A DNA stretch of 64,000 nt from Simkaniaceae bacterium (GCA_018399055.1 CP073762.1:434001-498000), one strand, 5' to 3'. Positions 51,153 through 60,482 are shown, counted from the stretch's first letter. Translations and numbers: made by a program. Notes: generated from the letters alone by a model not told the origin.

Positions 51153-52766
51153 ATGAAAAACCTTTTGATTCTTCTAATTGTTCCATTCCTCATTGGATGT
51201 GGAAAGAAACAGCCCGAGCATGACTTAGAGTGTAGCTGTTGTCATAGTGGGCGTAATGTTCAGATTCCTTTTTATTGCTCCGTGCGTTCACTCGACCCTA
51301 GGGTTGCAAATGACTACCCTACGGCGCATGTGATTCGGATGCTATATGAGGGCCTTATGCGCCTAGGGCCAAATGGAGAAGTTGTCCCAGGCGTCGCTGA
51401 GAGGTATGAGGTGTCAGAAGACCAAAGGACCTATACGTTTTACCTCCGAGATTCTAAATGGACAAATGGTGATCCTGTTACTGCCTACGATTTTGAATAT
51501 GCATGGAAAAAATCCATGTCACCAAAGTCTGCTCAAACGGGAGCGTATACGTTCTATACCATTCTAAACGCAGCGGCTTGTTTAGAGGGGACTGTAGATA
51601 TCGACCAAGTAGGAGTCAAAGCGCTTAATGAAAAGACTCTGGTTGTGGATTTAGAGCATCCTGCTCCCTATTTCCCTTACTTGACCTGCTGCACAACTTT
51701 CGCCCCCGTGAATAAAAAGGTAGATCTTTCAGGTAGTGACTGGGTATGGAATGCAGAAAGTTTTGTTTCAAATGGGCCATTTTCACTTCAAGAGTGGAAA
51801 AAGGATGATTTTCTTTTGCTTAAAAAAAATCCGGATTATTGGGATGACAAGCAGGTGCAACTCAGCGGGGTTCATATCCAAATTGTTCAAGATGCGACAA
51901 CGCAATTTTATCTGTATGAAAAGGGATCTCTTGATTGGTTAGGCGAACCTTTTTCACCGATCTCTCTCGACATTGTTACAGATCATAGCCTGCAGGATAG
52001 ATTGCATTATATTGAATCTATGGGGGTGAGTTGGTTTTTTCTGAATACAGAGCAGGTTCCATTTACAAACAAAAACTTCCGCAAAGCTCTTTCGCTCTCG
52101 ATCAATAGACAAGAGCTTGTGGATCATGTGTTGCAAATGCAAGAAAAACCTGCTACGGGAATTTTAGGTTCCAAATTAAGGCTTCAAGAAAAGCCCTACT
52201 TTCATGATGGAGATATAGAGGCTGCCCGTGAGCATCTCGAAGTAGCCTTGAAAGAACTTGGTATGACAAAGGAGGAACTGGGATCTTTGGTTGTTAGAAG
52301 TAGGAGCCGGTCTTTGGAAATTCGCATCATTCAGGCGATTCAAGAGCAATGGCGTAAGGCACTTGGCATTCAAATTGAGATCGAGCAATCGGATTGGCCT
52401 GTGCACTTTAGCACCATTTTAAAAGGGGATTTTCAAATCGGTGAGATGGCGTGGGTTTCTTGGATTGCTGATCCCTTCTACATGTTGGAGACCTTTCGAA
52501 AACGCCACCTTTCTGCTAATATGTGTCGATGGGAGCATCCTCTGTATTATCAATACCTCGACAAAGCAGACTTTGAATTGGATCAGGTGAAAAGGAAGGA
52601 ACTATTTAGGAATGCCGAGGCATTGCTCATGGAAGAAATGCCAATTATTCCCTTGTATTTTCAAAACCTTACTTACCTTAAGAATCCAAAATTGCACGGA
52701 GTCTATGTTTCCCCGCTTAAAGAGATCGACCTGAAGTATGCATATTTTTCCTCCGAAGAGGATTAG
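51153..52766 (+). CDS. oppA: Oligopeptide ABC transporter substrate-binding lipoprotein (OppA type)
   Basis: A 537-residue SBP_bac_5 protein that captures peptides in the periplasm. The start ATG 51153 has AAGGTGG upstream; a GTG at 51144 is less likely. The lipobox LIGC gives a lipid-anchored mature protein. SVRSLDPRVANDYPTAHVIRMLYEGL, EVSEDQRTYTFYLRDSKWTNGDPVTAYDFEYAWK and NKNFRKALSLSINRQELV are the family core. ILKGDFQIGEMAWVSWIADP is the conserved ligand-lobe strand. No opp permease genes are near. It is inserted between rplU and the metal ABC genes relative to the Chlamydia order. Confidence 0.94.
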   Translation: MKNLLILLIVPFLIGCGKKQPEHDLECSCCHSGRNVQIPFYCSVRSLDPRVANDYPTAHVIRMLYEGLMRLGPNGEVVPGVAERYEVSEDQRTYTFYLRDSKWTNGDPVTAYDFEYAWKKSMSPKSAQTGAYTFYTILNAAACLEGTVDIDQVGVKALNEKTLVVDLEHPAPYFPYLTCCTTFAPVNKKVDLSGSDWVWNAESFVSNGPFSLQEWKKDDFLLLKKNPDYWDDKQVQLSGVHIQIVQDATTQFYLYEKGSLDWLGEPFSPISLDIVTDHSLQDRLHYIESMGVSWFFLNTEQVPFTNKNFRKALSLSINRQELVDHVLQMQEKPATGILGSKLRLQEKPYFHDGDIEAAREHLEVALKELGMTKEELGSLVVRSRSRSLEIRIIQAIQEQWRKALGIQIEIEQSDWPVHFSTILKGDFQIGEMAWVSWIADPFYMLETFRKRHLSANMCRWEHPLYYQYLDKADFELDQVKRKELFRNAEALLMEEMPIIPLYFQNLTYLKNPKLHGVYVSPLKEIDLKYAYFSSEED

Positions 52767-52775
52767 AGGCACGCC

Positions 52776-53621
52776 CTAGCCCTTTTTTCGCAGTAAATTT
52801 AGTAGATAGAGTGTTGTTGCTGTGAGGCCAATCGTGGCTCCTGATGGCCAGTTTAAGGCAAAAGAAATCGACACCCCAAGAATTGAGGTGATTCCCCCTA
52901 TAATAATTGCAATTCCCATCATTTTTGAAAGGCGGTGGGTAAAGGTATTTGCAATTGCTGCAGGGAGTGAGAGAAAAGCAATGATAAGAATGGCTCCTAC
53001 CACCTGAATCATGAGGACCACAGTCAGGGCGATCAAGGAGAGGAGGAGGAAGTAAAGCAGTTTGACATTTTGAGATTGCAGAGCAGCCTGATTTTCATCA
53101 AAGCAGATTGCCAAAAAGCGGCGATGATAAATGGCAGTGATTCCCAAAACCAAAGCATCGAGCCCAAAGAGCATATAGAGATCCGCATGACTTGCCCATA
53201 GAATATTTCCAAAAAGGTAGTTCGTGATCTCATTTGTATAGCCTGGCGTTAGCGAGATCATAATGACCCCGACAGACATTCCAAATGCCCAGAGGGCGGC
53301 AATAACAGTATCTTCTCTCTGTCGATAATAGAGGCGGACTGATCCTATGAGCCACGCCGAAAGAAATGCGGCAATAAGAGCTCCATGAATAGGCTGCAGC
53401 CAAGTAACATTATAAACCCGATTAATATAAAGGGCCGCGCCCAGTCCTCCGATCACAGAATGTGCAATGCTTCCACTCAAAAATACGATGCGCTTAACAA
53501 CCACATAAGATCCAACAACCCCTCCAGCAATAGAGGCTCCAAAAGCTCCTAAAAGAGCCATAAGCAAAAAAGGTTCGGTAAAAATTGCGGTAATAAAACT
53601 TACGGGAGAAAGGCTAGCCAT
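52776..53621 (-). CDS. Metal ABC transporter permease (ZnuB/TroC type)
   Basis: A 281-residue integral membrane permease of the ABC-3 family with about eight helices. The start at 53621 (MASLSPVSFITAIF) is preferred, with GGTGGA seven bases upstream; it overlaps the ATPase stop by eight bases. ASIAGGVVGSYVVVKRIVFLSGSIAHSVIGGLG is the conserved N-terminal core, and VGAILIIAFLSLPAAIANTFT the coupling region. It transports Zn, Mn or Fe with the next two gene products. Matches CT417 by position. Confidence 0.93.
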   Translation of the reverse strand: MASLSPVSFITAIFTEPFLLMALLGAFGASIAGGVVGSYVVVKRIVFLSGSIAHSVIGGLGAALYINRVYNVTWLQPIHGALIAAFLSAWLIGSVRLYYRQREDTVIAALWAFGMSVGVIMISLTPGYTNEITNYLFGNILWASHADLYMLFGLDALVLGITAIYHRRFLAICFDENQAALQSQNVKLLYFLLLSLIALTVVLMIQVVGAILIIAFLSLPAAIANTFTHRLSKMMGIAIIIGGITSILGVSISFALNWPSGATIGLTATTLYLLNLLRKKG

Positions 53622-54330
53622 GGGTACGTCCACCGGGTTTGTGATACATGCCTATTGCAAAGTGTTCACAGACGTTTTTTGGGAGCAGGGAGGACACCTC
53701 ATGCTGAAAGCAAAGTACGCGCTCCACGTTTTGAATAATTGCATCAAAGTTGTGGGTAACAATCAGGATTGTTTTTTCCCCTTGTAGGTCTTTTAAGTAA
53801 GCAAAAATCGCTTCCTCAGACTTTGCGTCTACATTTGCAGTGGGTTCATCTAATAAAAGAATATCTGGATCGCACATAAGCGCTCTGACAATCAAGGTTT
53901 TTTGTGCTTGCCCTCCTGAGAGAGATCCGAAAGGACGCTCTTCAAACCCTTGAAGACCCACCTCGGCTATAAGTTCTTTTGCTCTCTCTCGTTCTCCTTT
54001 TGGGAGCTTTCCTCTCCAGTTTAGTTTTGCCAAACTTCCTGTCAAAACAACTTCCATCACTGAGATGGGAAAATCCTTATCATAAACATTTGTTTGGGGA
54101 ACATATCCAATCTTTGTCCGAGCTGAAACGGGAGATCCTCCCAAAATTTCAACGCTCCCACTGTTGGGCAGAAGAAATCCTAACATTAGTTTAATCGCGG
54201 TCGTTTTTCCGCCACCGTTTGGTCCAATGATCCCAATATACTCTCCCTTTTTCACTTCAAATGAAACCTTTTTGAGGACATCGATAGAGTCATAAGAAAA
54301 GGAGAGTTGATTAAAGACGACCGCACTCAT
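53614..54330 (-). CDS. Metal ABC transporter ATPase (ZnuC/TroB type)
   Basis: A 238-residue ABC ATPase. GPNGGGKTTAIKLMLG is Walker A (P-loop), GSLSGGQAQKTLIVRALM the ABC signature, DPDILLLDEPTANVD Walker B, and IVTHNFDAI the switch His. It powers the permease that overlaps its 3' end and works with the binding protein encoded just upstream. Matches CT416. Confidence 0.95.
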   Translation of the reverse strand: MSAVVFNQLSFSYDSIDVLKKVSFEVKKGEYIGIIGPNGGGKTTAIKLMLGFLLPNSGSVEILGGSPVSARTKIGYVPQTNVYDKDFPISVMEVVLTGSLAKLNWRGKLPKGERERAKELIAEVGLQGFEERPFGSLSGGQAQKTLIVRALMCDPDILLLDEPTANVDAKSEEAIFAYLKDLQGEKTILIVTHNFDAIIQNVERVLCFQHEVSSLLPKNVCEHFAIGMYHKPGGRTHG

Positions 54331-54335
54331 GGCAT

Positions 54336-55220
54336 TTACTTGGTTATGGCTTTTGCGATCTGTTGAATGGTTTCAAGAGGGTCTGGAGCTAAAGGGTCAA
54401 AGCTCTCCACTCTTAAGTTTAATTTTTCTGCAATAAGCTTTGCCCCTCTGTTGTTGAATTGAGGTGCTGTGAAAACACAAACAACATCAGAATTTTTTGC
54501 AAGGCGGAGGATGTTAGTAGCGTCTCTTGCGAGAGGTTCCTTTCCTTCGCACTCAACGGCGATTTGTGTCATGTTGTATTCATGGCAGAAATAGCCCAGG
54601 GCAGGGTGCGAGACGATGATTGCCTTTTTCTGGAAGAGGCGGAGCTCATCTTGCAAATTTTGATCGATCTCCTTAATTTTTGTGATTAATGCTTTTCCAT
54701 TTTCGTTATACTGGCCGGCACTATCAGGGTTGAGATTAGAAAGGACCTCGACCATGGCACTTACTTGAGGAATGAGAATCTGTGGTCCTAGCCAAATATG
54801 AAGATCCTTAGAATCTTTTGAATGAAGATTTACATCGTGACAGGCGTCGACAACGTTCGCGTCTTGAGAAAAAGAAAGCAAAGAAACTTTTTTATCGAGT
54901 TCTAGGACAGCTACCTTCCCAGCCCCTCGATTAATCGCCCTCACAAGTTTACTCTCATAGGCTTCTCCCACACCAATGAAAAGATTGGCATTTTGCACTT
55001 TTTTCATTTGGCTTGGGGTTATCTCAGTCGTATGAGGATCAAAGTTTTCTCCAAGTGCTGAGGCAACAGTCATTGTGTCGCCAACAATGGCGCGCACAAG
55101 TGAGACATAGGGGGGAATGCTTGTTACAACAAAGGGTTTTCCTGAGGTTTGAGGGCCACTGCTTTGGCATGAAGCTAAAAAAACGATCAAAATAAAAATC
55201 GAGAGGAACTTTTTCATCAT
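54336..55220 (-). CDS. Metal-binding lipoprotein of ABC transporter (TroA/ZnuA type)
   Basis: A 294-residue cluster A-I binding protein. The signal peptide ends in LASC, a lipobox. Metal-site residues are visible: DPHTTEITPSQ, DLHIWLGPQI and IIVSHPALGYFCHEY (three His), plus an acidic residue near the C-terminus. There is no His-rich loop, so zinc is less certain than Mn or Fe. It heads the operon SBP-ATPase-permease, with gaps of five bases or overlaps. Matches CT415. Confidence 0.93.
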   Translation of the reverse strand: MMKKFLSIFILIVFLASCQSSGPQTSGKPFVVTSIPPYVSLVRAIVGDTMTVASALGENFDPHTTEITPSQMKKVQNANLFIGVGEAYESKLVRAINRGAGKVAVLELDKKVSLLSFSQDANVVDACHDVNLHSKDSKDLHIWLGPQILIPQVSAMVEVLSNLNPDSAGQYNENGKALITKIKEIDQNLQDELRLFQKKAIIVSHPALGYFCHEYNMTQIAVECEGKEPLARDATNILRLAKNSDVVCVFTAPQFNNRGAKLIAEKLNLRVESFDPLAPDPLETIQQIAKAITK

Positions 55221-55396
55221 ATTAACCTAATTTTGGCGACCACAGAGGCTTTTGCCCACATCTTACTCTAAAATATTTCTTCTGTCGAGTACTGAATTCT
55301 GATTGTAAATTAATTCTAGGAAGGCTAAAATTTCTCTGTTTATGCCAATCCACAGAAAAAATCGTACAAAGTGGAGTGGAATTTTTGGCCCCCTAT

Positions 55397-55484
55397 GGAG
55401 GAGTGTCCGAGCGGCCGAAGGAGCACGCTTGGAAAGCGTGTATACGTGATAAGCGTATCGTGGGTTCGAATCCCACCTCCTCCG
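55397..55484 (+). tRNA. tRNA-Ser (anticodon GGA)
   Basis: An 88-base class II tRNA. The acceptor GGAGGAG pairs with CTCCTCC, the anticodon loop TTGGAAA has GGA, there is a long variable arm (TATACGTGATAAGCGTA), and the T-arm is TGGGTTCGAATCCCA. Discriminator G; CCA not encoded. Confidence 0.97.
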
Positions 55485-55546
55485 AATTTTTTTCTATGCC
55501 AGAAATCGTGGGATTTGTATAAAGCGCATAATTTGGTGGAAAGGTT

Positions 55547-56008
55547 ATGAAATGCCCTTTTTGTGGACATGATGAGTCGAAGGTGACCGATTCTAGGAAC
55601 GCGAGCGAAACCAATGCCATTCGGCGGCGGCGTGAGTGTTTACAGTGCAATAAACGTTTTACCACGTTTGAAACGGTTGATATTTCTCTTCAAGTGCGCA
55701 AGCGCGATGGAAGTTACGAAGACTTCAGCTTGCAAAAATTAGTTAAAGGGCTTGACAGTGCCTCCCGCCATACCAGAATTAGTCATGATCAAGTCAGGGA
55801 TTTAGCGTCTCAGATTGCCAACGAACTTGTGGAAAATCAAGTCAGGGAAATCAGTGCGACAAAGCTTGGAGAGTTGGTGATGGAGAAACTGCGCGCACTA
55901 GATACTGTGGCTTACATTCGCTTCGCCTGTGTCTATCGTCGCTTTAAAGATGTAGATGAAATTATGGACGCGATTCATACAATTGCTCCTGAAGAAGTAA
56001 AAAAGTGA
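55547..56008 (+). CDS. nrdR: Transcriptional repressor NrdR
   Basis: A 153-residue nucleotide-sensing repressor of ribonucleotide reductase genes. It has a zinc ribbon (MKCPFCGHDESKVTDSR, RRRRECLQCNKRFTTFE with two CxxC pairs) and an ATP-cone (VRKRDGSYEDFSLQKLVKGL to FACVYRRFKDVDE). Matches CT406. It starts the compact run nrdR-dksA-lspA-hyp-cinA-methyltransferase, all on the plus strand with short gaps or overlaps. Confidence 0.96.
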   Translation: MKCPFCGHDESKVTDSRNASETNAIRRRRECLQCNKRFTTFETVDISLQVRKRDGSYEDFSLQKLVKGLDSASRHTRISHDQVRDLASQIANELVENQVREISATKLGELVMEKLRALDTVAYIRFACVYRRFKDVDEIMDAIHTIAPEEVKK

Positions 56009-56018
56009 GGTCCTGTAA

Positions 56019-56384
56019 ATGTCCCTGAAAAAAAACGAAATAGAAACATTCAAAAACCGTCTTTTGGAAATGAAAGAGCAAATAGGATGCTCCTTGAAAG
56101 CTGTTTCCGATGATGTGAAGGCTCCTGATCAGTCGAAAGGTTATTCTCAGCACCAAGCTGACGAAGGAACCGATGATTTTGGTCAAAGGATTAGCATTGA
56201 AGTTTCATCTAAAGAGCTAGGAATGATCCGTCAAATCGATCGCGCCTTAGAGAAGATTGAAGAGGGCACCTATGGTGTTTGTGATCTTTCTGGAGATGAC
56301 ATCCCGATAAAACGCCTTGAAGCGGTTCCTTATGCAACGATGACTGTTGCTGCGCAAGAAAAGCTTGAAAAAGGACTTTTATAA
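56019..56384 (+). CDS. dksA: DksA/TraR-family protein lacking the zinc-finger cysteines
   Basis: A 121-residue DksA-like regulator that would bind the RNA polymerase secondary channel. The N-terminal coiled coil (residues 5-30 and 60-82) is intact, with acidic residues at the tip (DEGTDDF). The family C4 zinc finger is degenerate. EEGTYGVCDLSGDDIPIKRLEAVPYA matches GTYGxCxxCGxxIPxxRLxAxPxA, but only C88 remains: the second Cys is Ser 91, and the later pair is replaced in MTVAAQE. Such Cys-poor DksA2-type proteins work without zinc. Matches CT407. Confidence 0.93.
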   Translation: MSLKKNEIETFKNRLLEMKEQIGCSLKAVSDDVKAPDQSKGYSQHQADEGTDDFGQRISIEVSSKELGMIRQIDRALEKIEEGTYGVCDLSGDDIPIKRLEAVPYATMTVAAQEKLEKGLL

Positions 56385-56388
56385 CGCG

Positions 56389-56928
56389 ATGAAAAAGGGG
56401 AGAGTTTGGATTTTAACACTGCTAGCTCTCTGCCTCTTTGCGCTCGATTTATCCACAAAATATTGGGTGCAACATCATCTTATCGGTATGCAGTACGCAT
56501 CTCCCTTTTATCCTTACGGAGGGATAGGAGTGTTTAAAGACTTTCTTGGGATCGACTTTTGCATTAATCTTGTTAGCAACAAAGGGGGAGCCTGGGGAAT
56601 TTTTTCTTCCTATCCCATGATTCTTTTGAGCGTTCGTATAGGGATTGTCCTGGTGCTTGCCATCTATACACTTTTTGTGAATAAGCTGCATAGGCGAACT
56701 ATTCCCTTCCTTATGATTCTTGTGGGTGCTGTCGCAAATATTGTGGATTACTTTGTGTACGGCGCTGTTGTTGACATGTTCCATTTTGTTTTTTGGAACT
56801 ATTCCTACCCTGTTTTTAACGTAGCTGATATGCTCATCTTCTTTGGCGTTGCCACTCTTTTGGTCCAAACGCTTATCGAAAAAGTAAAAAGGGATCCTAA
56901 TCATGCGACTCAGTCATCCAAAAATTGA
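56389..56928 (+). CDS. lspA: Lipoprotein signal peptidase (signal peptidase II)
   Basis: A 179-residue inner-membrane aspartyl protease that cleaves prolipoprotein signal peptides. The start ATG 56389 is four bases after the dksA stop. ALDLSTKYWVQHH is the first family block (D-x-x-x-K). FCINLVSNKGGAWGIF corresponds to N-x-G-A-x-F. The catalytic aspartates lie in GAVANIVDYFVYGAVVD and VFNVADMLI. Four helices. Matches CT408. It processes the many lipoproteins in this window. Confidence 0.95.
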   Translation: MKKGRVWILTLLALCLFALDLSTKYWVQHHLIGMQYASPFYPYGGIGVFKDFLGIDFCINLVSNKGGAWGIFSSYPMILLSVRIGIVLVLAIYTLFVNKLHRRTIPFLMILVGAVANIVDYFVYGAVVDMFHFVFWNYSYPVFNVADMLIFFGVATLLVQTLIEKVKRDPNHATQSSKN

Positions 56929-57586
56929 AGGCAATCTGCAAGCATCTAAGTGGCTTTCTCATCGCGCGCTCTTAGATTCCGGTGAAATGCAATCTCTTTT
57001 GAGTTCTCTCCCTTCCTTTTCAATCTACAACGTCTCGGAGCTCGTCGACATACAAACGGCACGGATCTCAATTGAAGACTTTCTCGTTCGCTATGTTGAT
57101 TATATTACAACGATCAAGGCAGGGCTCATCCCAGATGAAAAACATTTAAAACCCTATTTTTCGGCTGCTTTTTCAGCAAACCCTCACGCGCTCTACGCTA
57201 TGAAGGCAGGAAAGGGGCAGTATATTATTAAAGCAAAGGAGCCGGTGATTCAACTCGGCCTCCATCACTTTACCTTTTCAGCGCAGCAGAATACGTTTCA
57301 CTCAATGGTTCATTCAGAAGAAGCCGTGACTTGGGGGATTCAGTTCTCTTACCCGCAGCTCTACTCAAACTCTATCGATAACGACCTTATTGAAATTTAC
57401 AAAGATCGGGGAAACCCCAATACACAGCTTTTTCAAACACTCGCCAAGTGGATGCGCGCCCACACCACTCCCACCCCGTTCATTGTTGAAGGGAAACCGC
57501 TCAACGCAACCTTCCGCTTGGGGAAACAATCCCAAGTGTGGGCAAAAGTCCACCCTCAACTTGAGCATTTCCGGCTGTCATTATGA
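56903..57586 (+). CDS. Conserved-looking hypothetical protein in lspA-cinA run
   Basis: A 227-residue soluble protein overlapping lspA by 26 bases. The mixed alpha/beta sequence has a Tyr/Phe-rich centre (KPYFSAAFSANPHALYAMKA, LGLHHFTFSAQQNTFHSMVH, VTWGIQFSYPQLYSN) and no signal or TM helix. I do not recognise the family. Its stop overlaps the cinA start (ATGA), so it belongs to the operon. Role unknown. Confidence 0.78.
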   Translation: MRLSHPKIEGNLQASKWLSHRALLDSGEMQSLLSSLPSFSIYNVSELVDIQTARISIEDFLVRYVDYITTIKAGLIPDEKHLKPYFSAAFSANPHALYAMKAGKGQYIIKAKEPVIQLGLHHFTFSAQQNTFHSMVHSEEAVTWGIQFSYPQLYSNSIDNDLIEIYKDRGNPNTQLFQTLAKWMRAHTTPTPFIVEGKPLNATFRLGKQSQVWAKVHPQLEHFRLSL

Positions 57587-58806
57587 ACATTGAAATCCTT
57601 TCTATTGGTAATGAGCTATTGTCGGGGCATACGGTGAATACCAACGCCAGTGTGATTTCCCAAAAGCTTTTGAGCCATGGATTTGCGGTGGATCGTGTCA
57701 CCTACCTTCCTGATGAGCCAGCCCTTTTAAAAGAAGGGATTGAAGAGGCCATGAAGCGCTCTTCCTTTTTGATTACCTCTGGAGGGCTTGGCCCCACTGG
57801 AGACGATTTGACGCGCGACATCATTGCTGAAATCTATGGGACCTCCCTTTTCTACGATGAGGAGATTGCTGCCGATTTAATCAAGCGATTTGGTTCTAAT
57901 CTTCCTACATTAAAAGATCAAGCAATGGTTCCTAAGGGTGCAACAATTATTCCGAATATACTAGGGACCGCGCCCGGATTCATTCTCGAAGGAGAAGCGA
58001 CAGTAATGGTCCTTCCGGGAGTGCCTTCCCAAATGGAATCCATGCTTGGATGCATTGTGTCTCACTTAGAAAAGCACTCACTGAAGAAACATGCCATTGA
58101 AACCCTCTACCTATCCCATCTTTCCGAGCAAGAGGTTGATCCCTACTTGCGTGTTTTAGAAAAAGAGTACCCTGGGGTGCAAATTGGAATCTGCCCAAGC
58201 TACGGCGTTCTCTCCGTTTATCTTCATGCTGAAGATCCTTCTATCCTTCCCCCTATTTGCGACAAAATTGCCGAGAAATTTCGAACACACGTTTACTCTA
58301 CATCCAATAAGCTGATCGAGGTAGCTCTCCAGAGGTGGATGGTCAACAATAAAAAGACACTGGCAGTAGGAGAGTCGTGTACTGGCGGGAAAATCGCGTC
58401 TACACTCACAGCCCATGCAGGATCTTCTGACTACTTTTTAGGGAGCATTGTTTCCTACTCCAATCATCTCAAAGAATCTGCCCTTGGTGTTTCCTCAGAA
58501 ACCTTAGAGACTCATGGGGCGGTGAGTCAAGAAGTGGTGATTGAAATGGCAAAGGGAGTAAAGAATCTCACGGGCGCTGACTATGTCTTGACTACCTCAG
58601 GCATTGCAGGTCCCTCAGGAGGAACGCCTGATAAACCCATAGGAACCGTTTGGATGGCAATTGTCACTCCTGAAAAAACATTCACGGGCCGCCTCCCCAT
58701 CAAACACTCAGCAGGAAAGAGAGGGCTCGTCATTGACTATTCTGTGACGTATCTTCTCACCTCGCTTTATCGCCACTTAAGCCATAATATCGAGCCTTTT
58801 TCATGA
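57583..58806 (+). CDS. cinA: CinA-family protein (MoCF-like plus nicotinamide-nucleotide amidase domain)
   Basis: A 407-residue two-domain protein. The N-terminal COG1058 domain starts NIEILSIGNELLSGHTVNTNA and has FLITSGGLGPTGDDLTRD, TAPGFILEGEATVMVLPGVPSQME. The C-terminal CinA domain has TLAVGESCTGGKIASTLTAHAGSSDYFLGSIVSYSN and TTSGIAGPSGGTPDKPIGTVW. This family recycles NAD by hydrolysing nicotinamide mononucleotide and ADP-ribose compounds. It is coupled by ATGA overlaps on both sides. Confidence 0.95.
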   Translation: MNIEILSIGNELLSGHTVNTNASVISQKLLSHGFAVDRVTYLPDEPALLKEGIEEAMKRSSFLITSGGLGPTGDDLTRDIIAEIYGTSLFYDEEIAADLIKRFGSNLPTLKDQAMVPKGATIIPNILGTAPGFILEGEATVMVLPGVPSQMESMLGCIVSHLEKHSLKKHAIETLYLSHLSEQEVDPYLRVLEKEYPGVQIGICPSYGVLSVYLHAEDPSILPPICDKIAEKFRTHVYSTSNKLIEVALQRWMVNNKKTLAVGESCTGGKIASTLTAHAGSSDYFLGSIVSYSNHLKESALGVSSETLETHGAVSQEVVIEMAKGVKNLTGADYVLTTSGIAGPSGGTPDKPIGTVWMAIVTPEKTFTGRLPIKHSAGKRGLVIDYSVTYLLTSLYRHLSHNIEPFS

Positions 58807-59603
58807 GTTACTCTTTAATCGATAGCGGCAATGAACAAAAACTCGAGCAATTTGGGGAATACACCCTGGCGCGTCCTTGTCCTCAAGCCCTTTGGAAACC
58901 AAAGGCGCCAAAGCTTTGGAAAGGAGCACACGCGACCTTCAAAAGAGGGAAAGATTGGAAAGGGATTCCGAAATCGTGGAATCTTAATTACAAAACCCTC
59001 ACCTTTAAAATCGTCCCGACAGACTTTGGTCATCTCGGCCTCTTCCCCGAGCATGCCCAGCATTGGAATTGGATGGATGAAAAACTTTCTAAACCCTCAG
59101 AAGTACTGAATCTTTTTGCATACTCTGGCGCTGCAACCCTTCACTTAGCAAAGCAAGGGCACAACATTTGCCATCTCGATGCCTCTAAAGGAATGATCGA
59201 GTGGGCTCGAGAAAATGCAAAACTCAACAACCTAGAGAAAGCGCCGATTCGGTGGATCGTTGATGATGCCTTAAAATTTTTGAAGCGAGAAGTGAAGCGG
59301 AATCGAACCTATGATGGTCTTCTCCTTGATCCCCCCAGTTTTGGGCGGGGCGCGCAGGGGCAAGTCTTCAAAATCGAAAATGATCTTCCCGAGCTCCTTT
59401 CCCTATGCAGTCAAGTCCTCAAACCCAAGCCCTTCTTTATTCTCCTCACCTGCCACACCCCAGGACTGACCCCAAAAGTACTTGAGCATCTTCTTGAAGA
59501 TCACTTCCCCGGCCTCTCTCTTGAATCTGGTGAGATGCTCATCCCTTCCACCACCTCATATCTACTGCCAACTGGCTGTTATGCAAGAGGTTGTGCGAAT
59601 TAA
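58803..59603 (+). CDS. Class I SAM-dependent methyltransferase (RlmI/RlmK-like)
   Basis: A 266-residue methyltransferase, probably of rRNA. VLNLFAYSGAATLHLAKQGHN is the SAM-binding motif I, VDDALKFLKREVKRN motif II/III, and DGLLLDPPSFGRG the catalytic DPPSF motif of the RlmI/RlmK branch. ILLTCHTPGLTPKVLE is motif VI. The N-terminal part (RPCPQALWKP) is short, without the PUA domain. Last gene of the operon; start overlaps the cinA stop by four bases. Confidence 0.92.
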   Translation: MSYSLIDSGNEQKLEQFGEYTLARPCPQALWKPKAPKLWKGAHATFKRGKDWKGIPKSWNLNYKTLTFKIVPTDFGHLGLFPEHAQHWNWMDEKLSKPSEVLNLFAYSGAATLHLAKQGHNICHLDASKGMIEWARENAKLNNLEKAPIRWIVDDALKFLKREVKRNRTYDGLLLDPPSFGRGAQGQVFKIENDLPELLSLCSQVLKPKPFFILLTCHTPGLTPKVLEHLLEDHFPGLSLESGEMLIPSTTSYLLPTGCYARGCAN

Positions 59604-59686
59604 TCCAAGCCAATCTTTGGAGTTGGTGTTTAAGAAACATTCTTCTATAATTGTTGTATGTATTTTGAGAATAGGTGGTAAGATTG

Positions 59687-60466
59687 ATGTCTTTTAAAAT
59701 AGAATCTTTACGAGGGGCTGATAGTAGTCCTCTGTCTATGGAAGGAAAAGTTTCTCCTGAAAATTTTTTATTGACGGATCTTTCTATTAGAGAGGAAATA
59801 AAAGGCAAAAGTGGAGAAGCTCTCCTCCGCCTTCAAGAATTATTTACGCAGTCGCCTGAGAGAGTAGATTCTAGTCGGCTTTCCCCTGAGGTGGGCTTAG
59901 AGTGGCTCGGTGCATTGCCGGGAAGTTGTTTATCGGTCGATGGAGAAGCTTTTCCTTTTCCGAATACAATAGACTGCTCAAAAGGTGAATTGGAGAGCTA
60001 CCTCGGCACTAAAACGGGTTTTGATCTTCAATGGGTCACCCCATCTGACCGCACGCTAGAAGGGCTATTTGCTCTTGTTAGAGAAGGGAAATTCACGCAC
60101 CTTAAATTGCAGGGAGGGTTTGCTCTTTCTGAAAGACAGTTTGAGAAACTGCTAGAAACTCTTTCAAATACGCCGCATCTTGTTTCATTAGAGCTCTCTA
60201 ATATCCGACTCAACGCGGAGCAAGTGATTGAAATCAGTAAGGTTGTTAAGGAATCAAAATCTTTAATAAAACTTACTCTGGAATCCAATGGAATAGGAGC
60301 TAAGGTTGTTCCTGATTTTTTAGAGATGATAAGAGGCAACCCGAATTTGAAAGAGGTTAAGCTGACGTTGAACTTATTTGAAACGATTCCTGGGCTGTCT
60401 GACCTGGCTAAAGCGGGGAAGAAAGATCAAATGATTGACCTCAGTTCCAATTGGGATTTTTGTTAG
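59687..60466 (+). CDS. Leucine-rich-repeat protein (RNase-inhibitor-like)
   Basis: A 259-residue soluble protein; the start at 59687 (MSFKIESLRG) has GGTGGTAAG upstream. Residues 145-250 carry LRRs of the RI/NLR class: FTHLKLQGGFALSERQFEKLLETL, LVSLELSNIRLNAEQVIEISKVV, LIKLTLESNGIGAKVVPDFLEMI, LKEVKLTLNLFETIPGLSDL. The N-terminal half is not recognisable. No signal peptide; typical of cytosolic effectors. It is convergent with the F-box gene, 16 bases apart. Confidence 0.85.
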   Translation: MSFKIESLRGADSSPLSMEGKVSPENFLLTDLSIREEIKGKSGEALLRLQELFTQSPERVDSSRLSPEVGLEWLGALPGSCLSVDGEAFPFPNTIDCSKGELESYLGTKTGFDLQWVTPSDRTLEGLFALVREGKFTHLKLQGGFALSERQFEKLLETLSNTPHLVSLELSNIRLNAEQVIEISKVVKESKSLIKLTLESNGIGAKVVPDFLEMIRGNPNLKEVKLTLNLFETIPGLSDLAKAGKKDQMIDLSSNWDFC

Positions 60467-60482
60467 CTTGCATCTTATACCA

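Noticed and set aside
52176-52406. A minus-strand reading inside oppA
   Set aside because: Shadow of the conserved binding-protein gene with no independent features.
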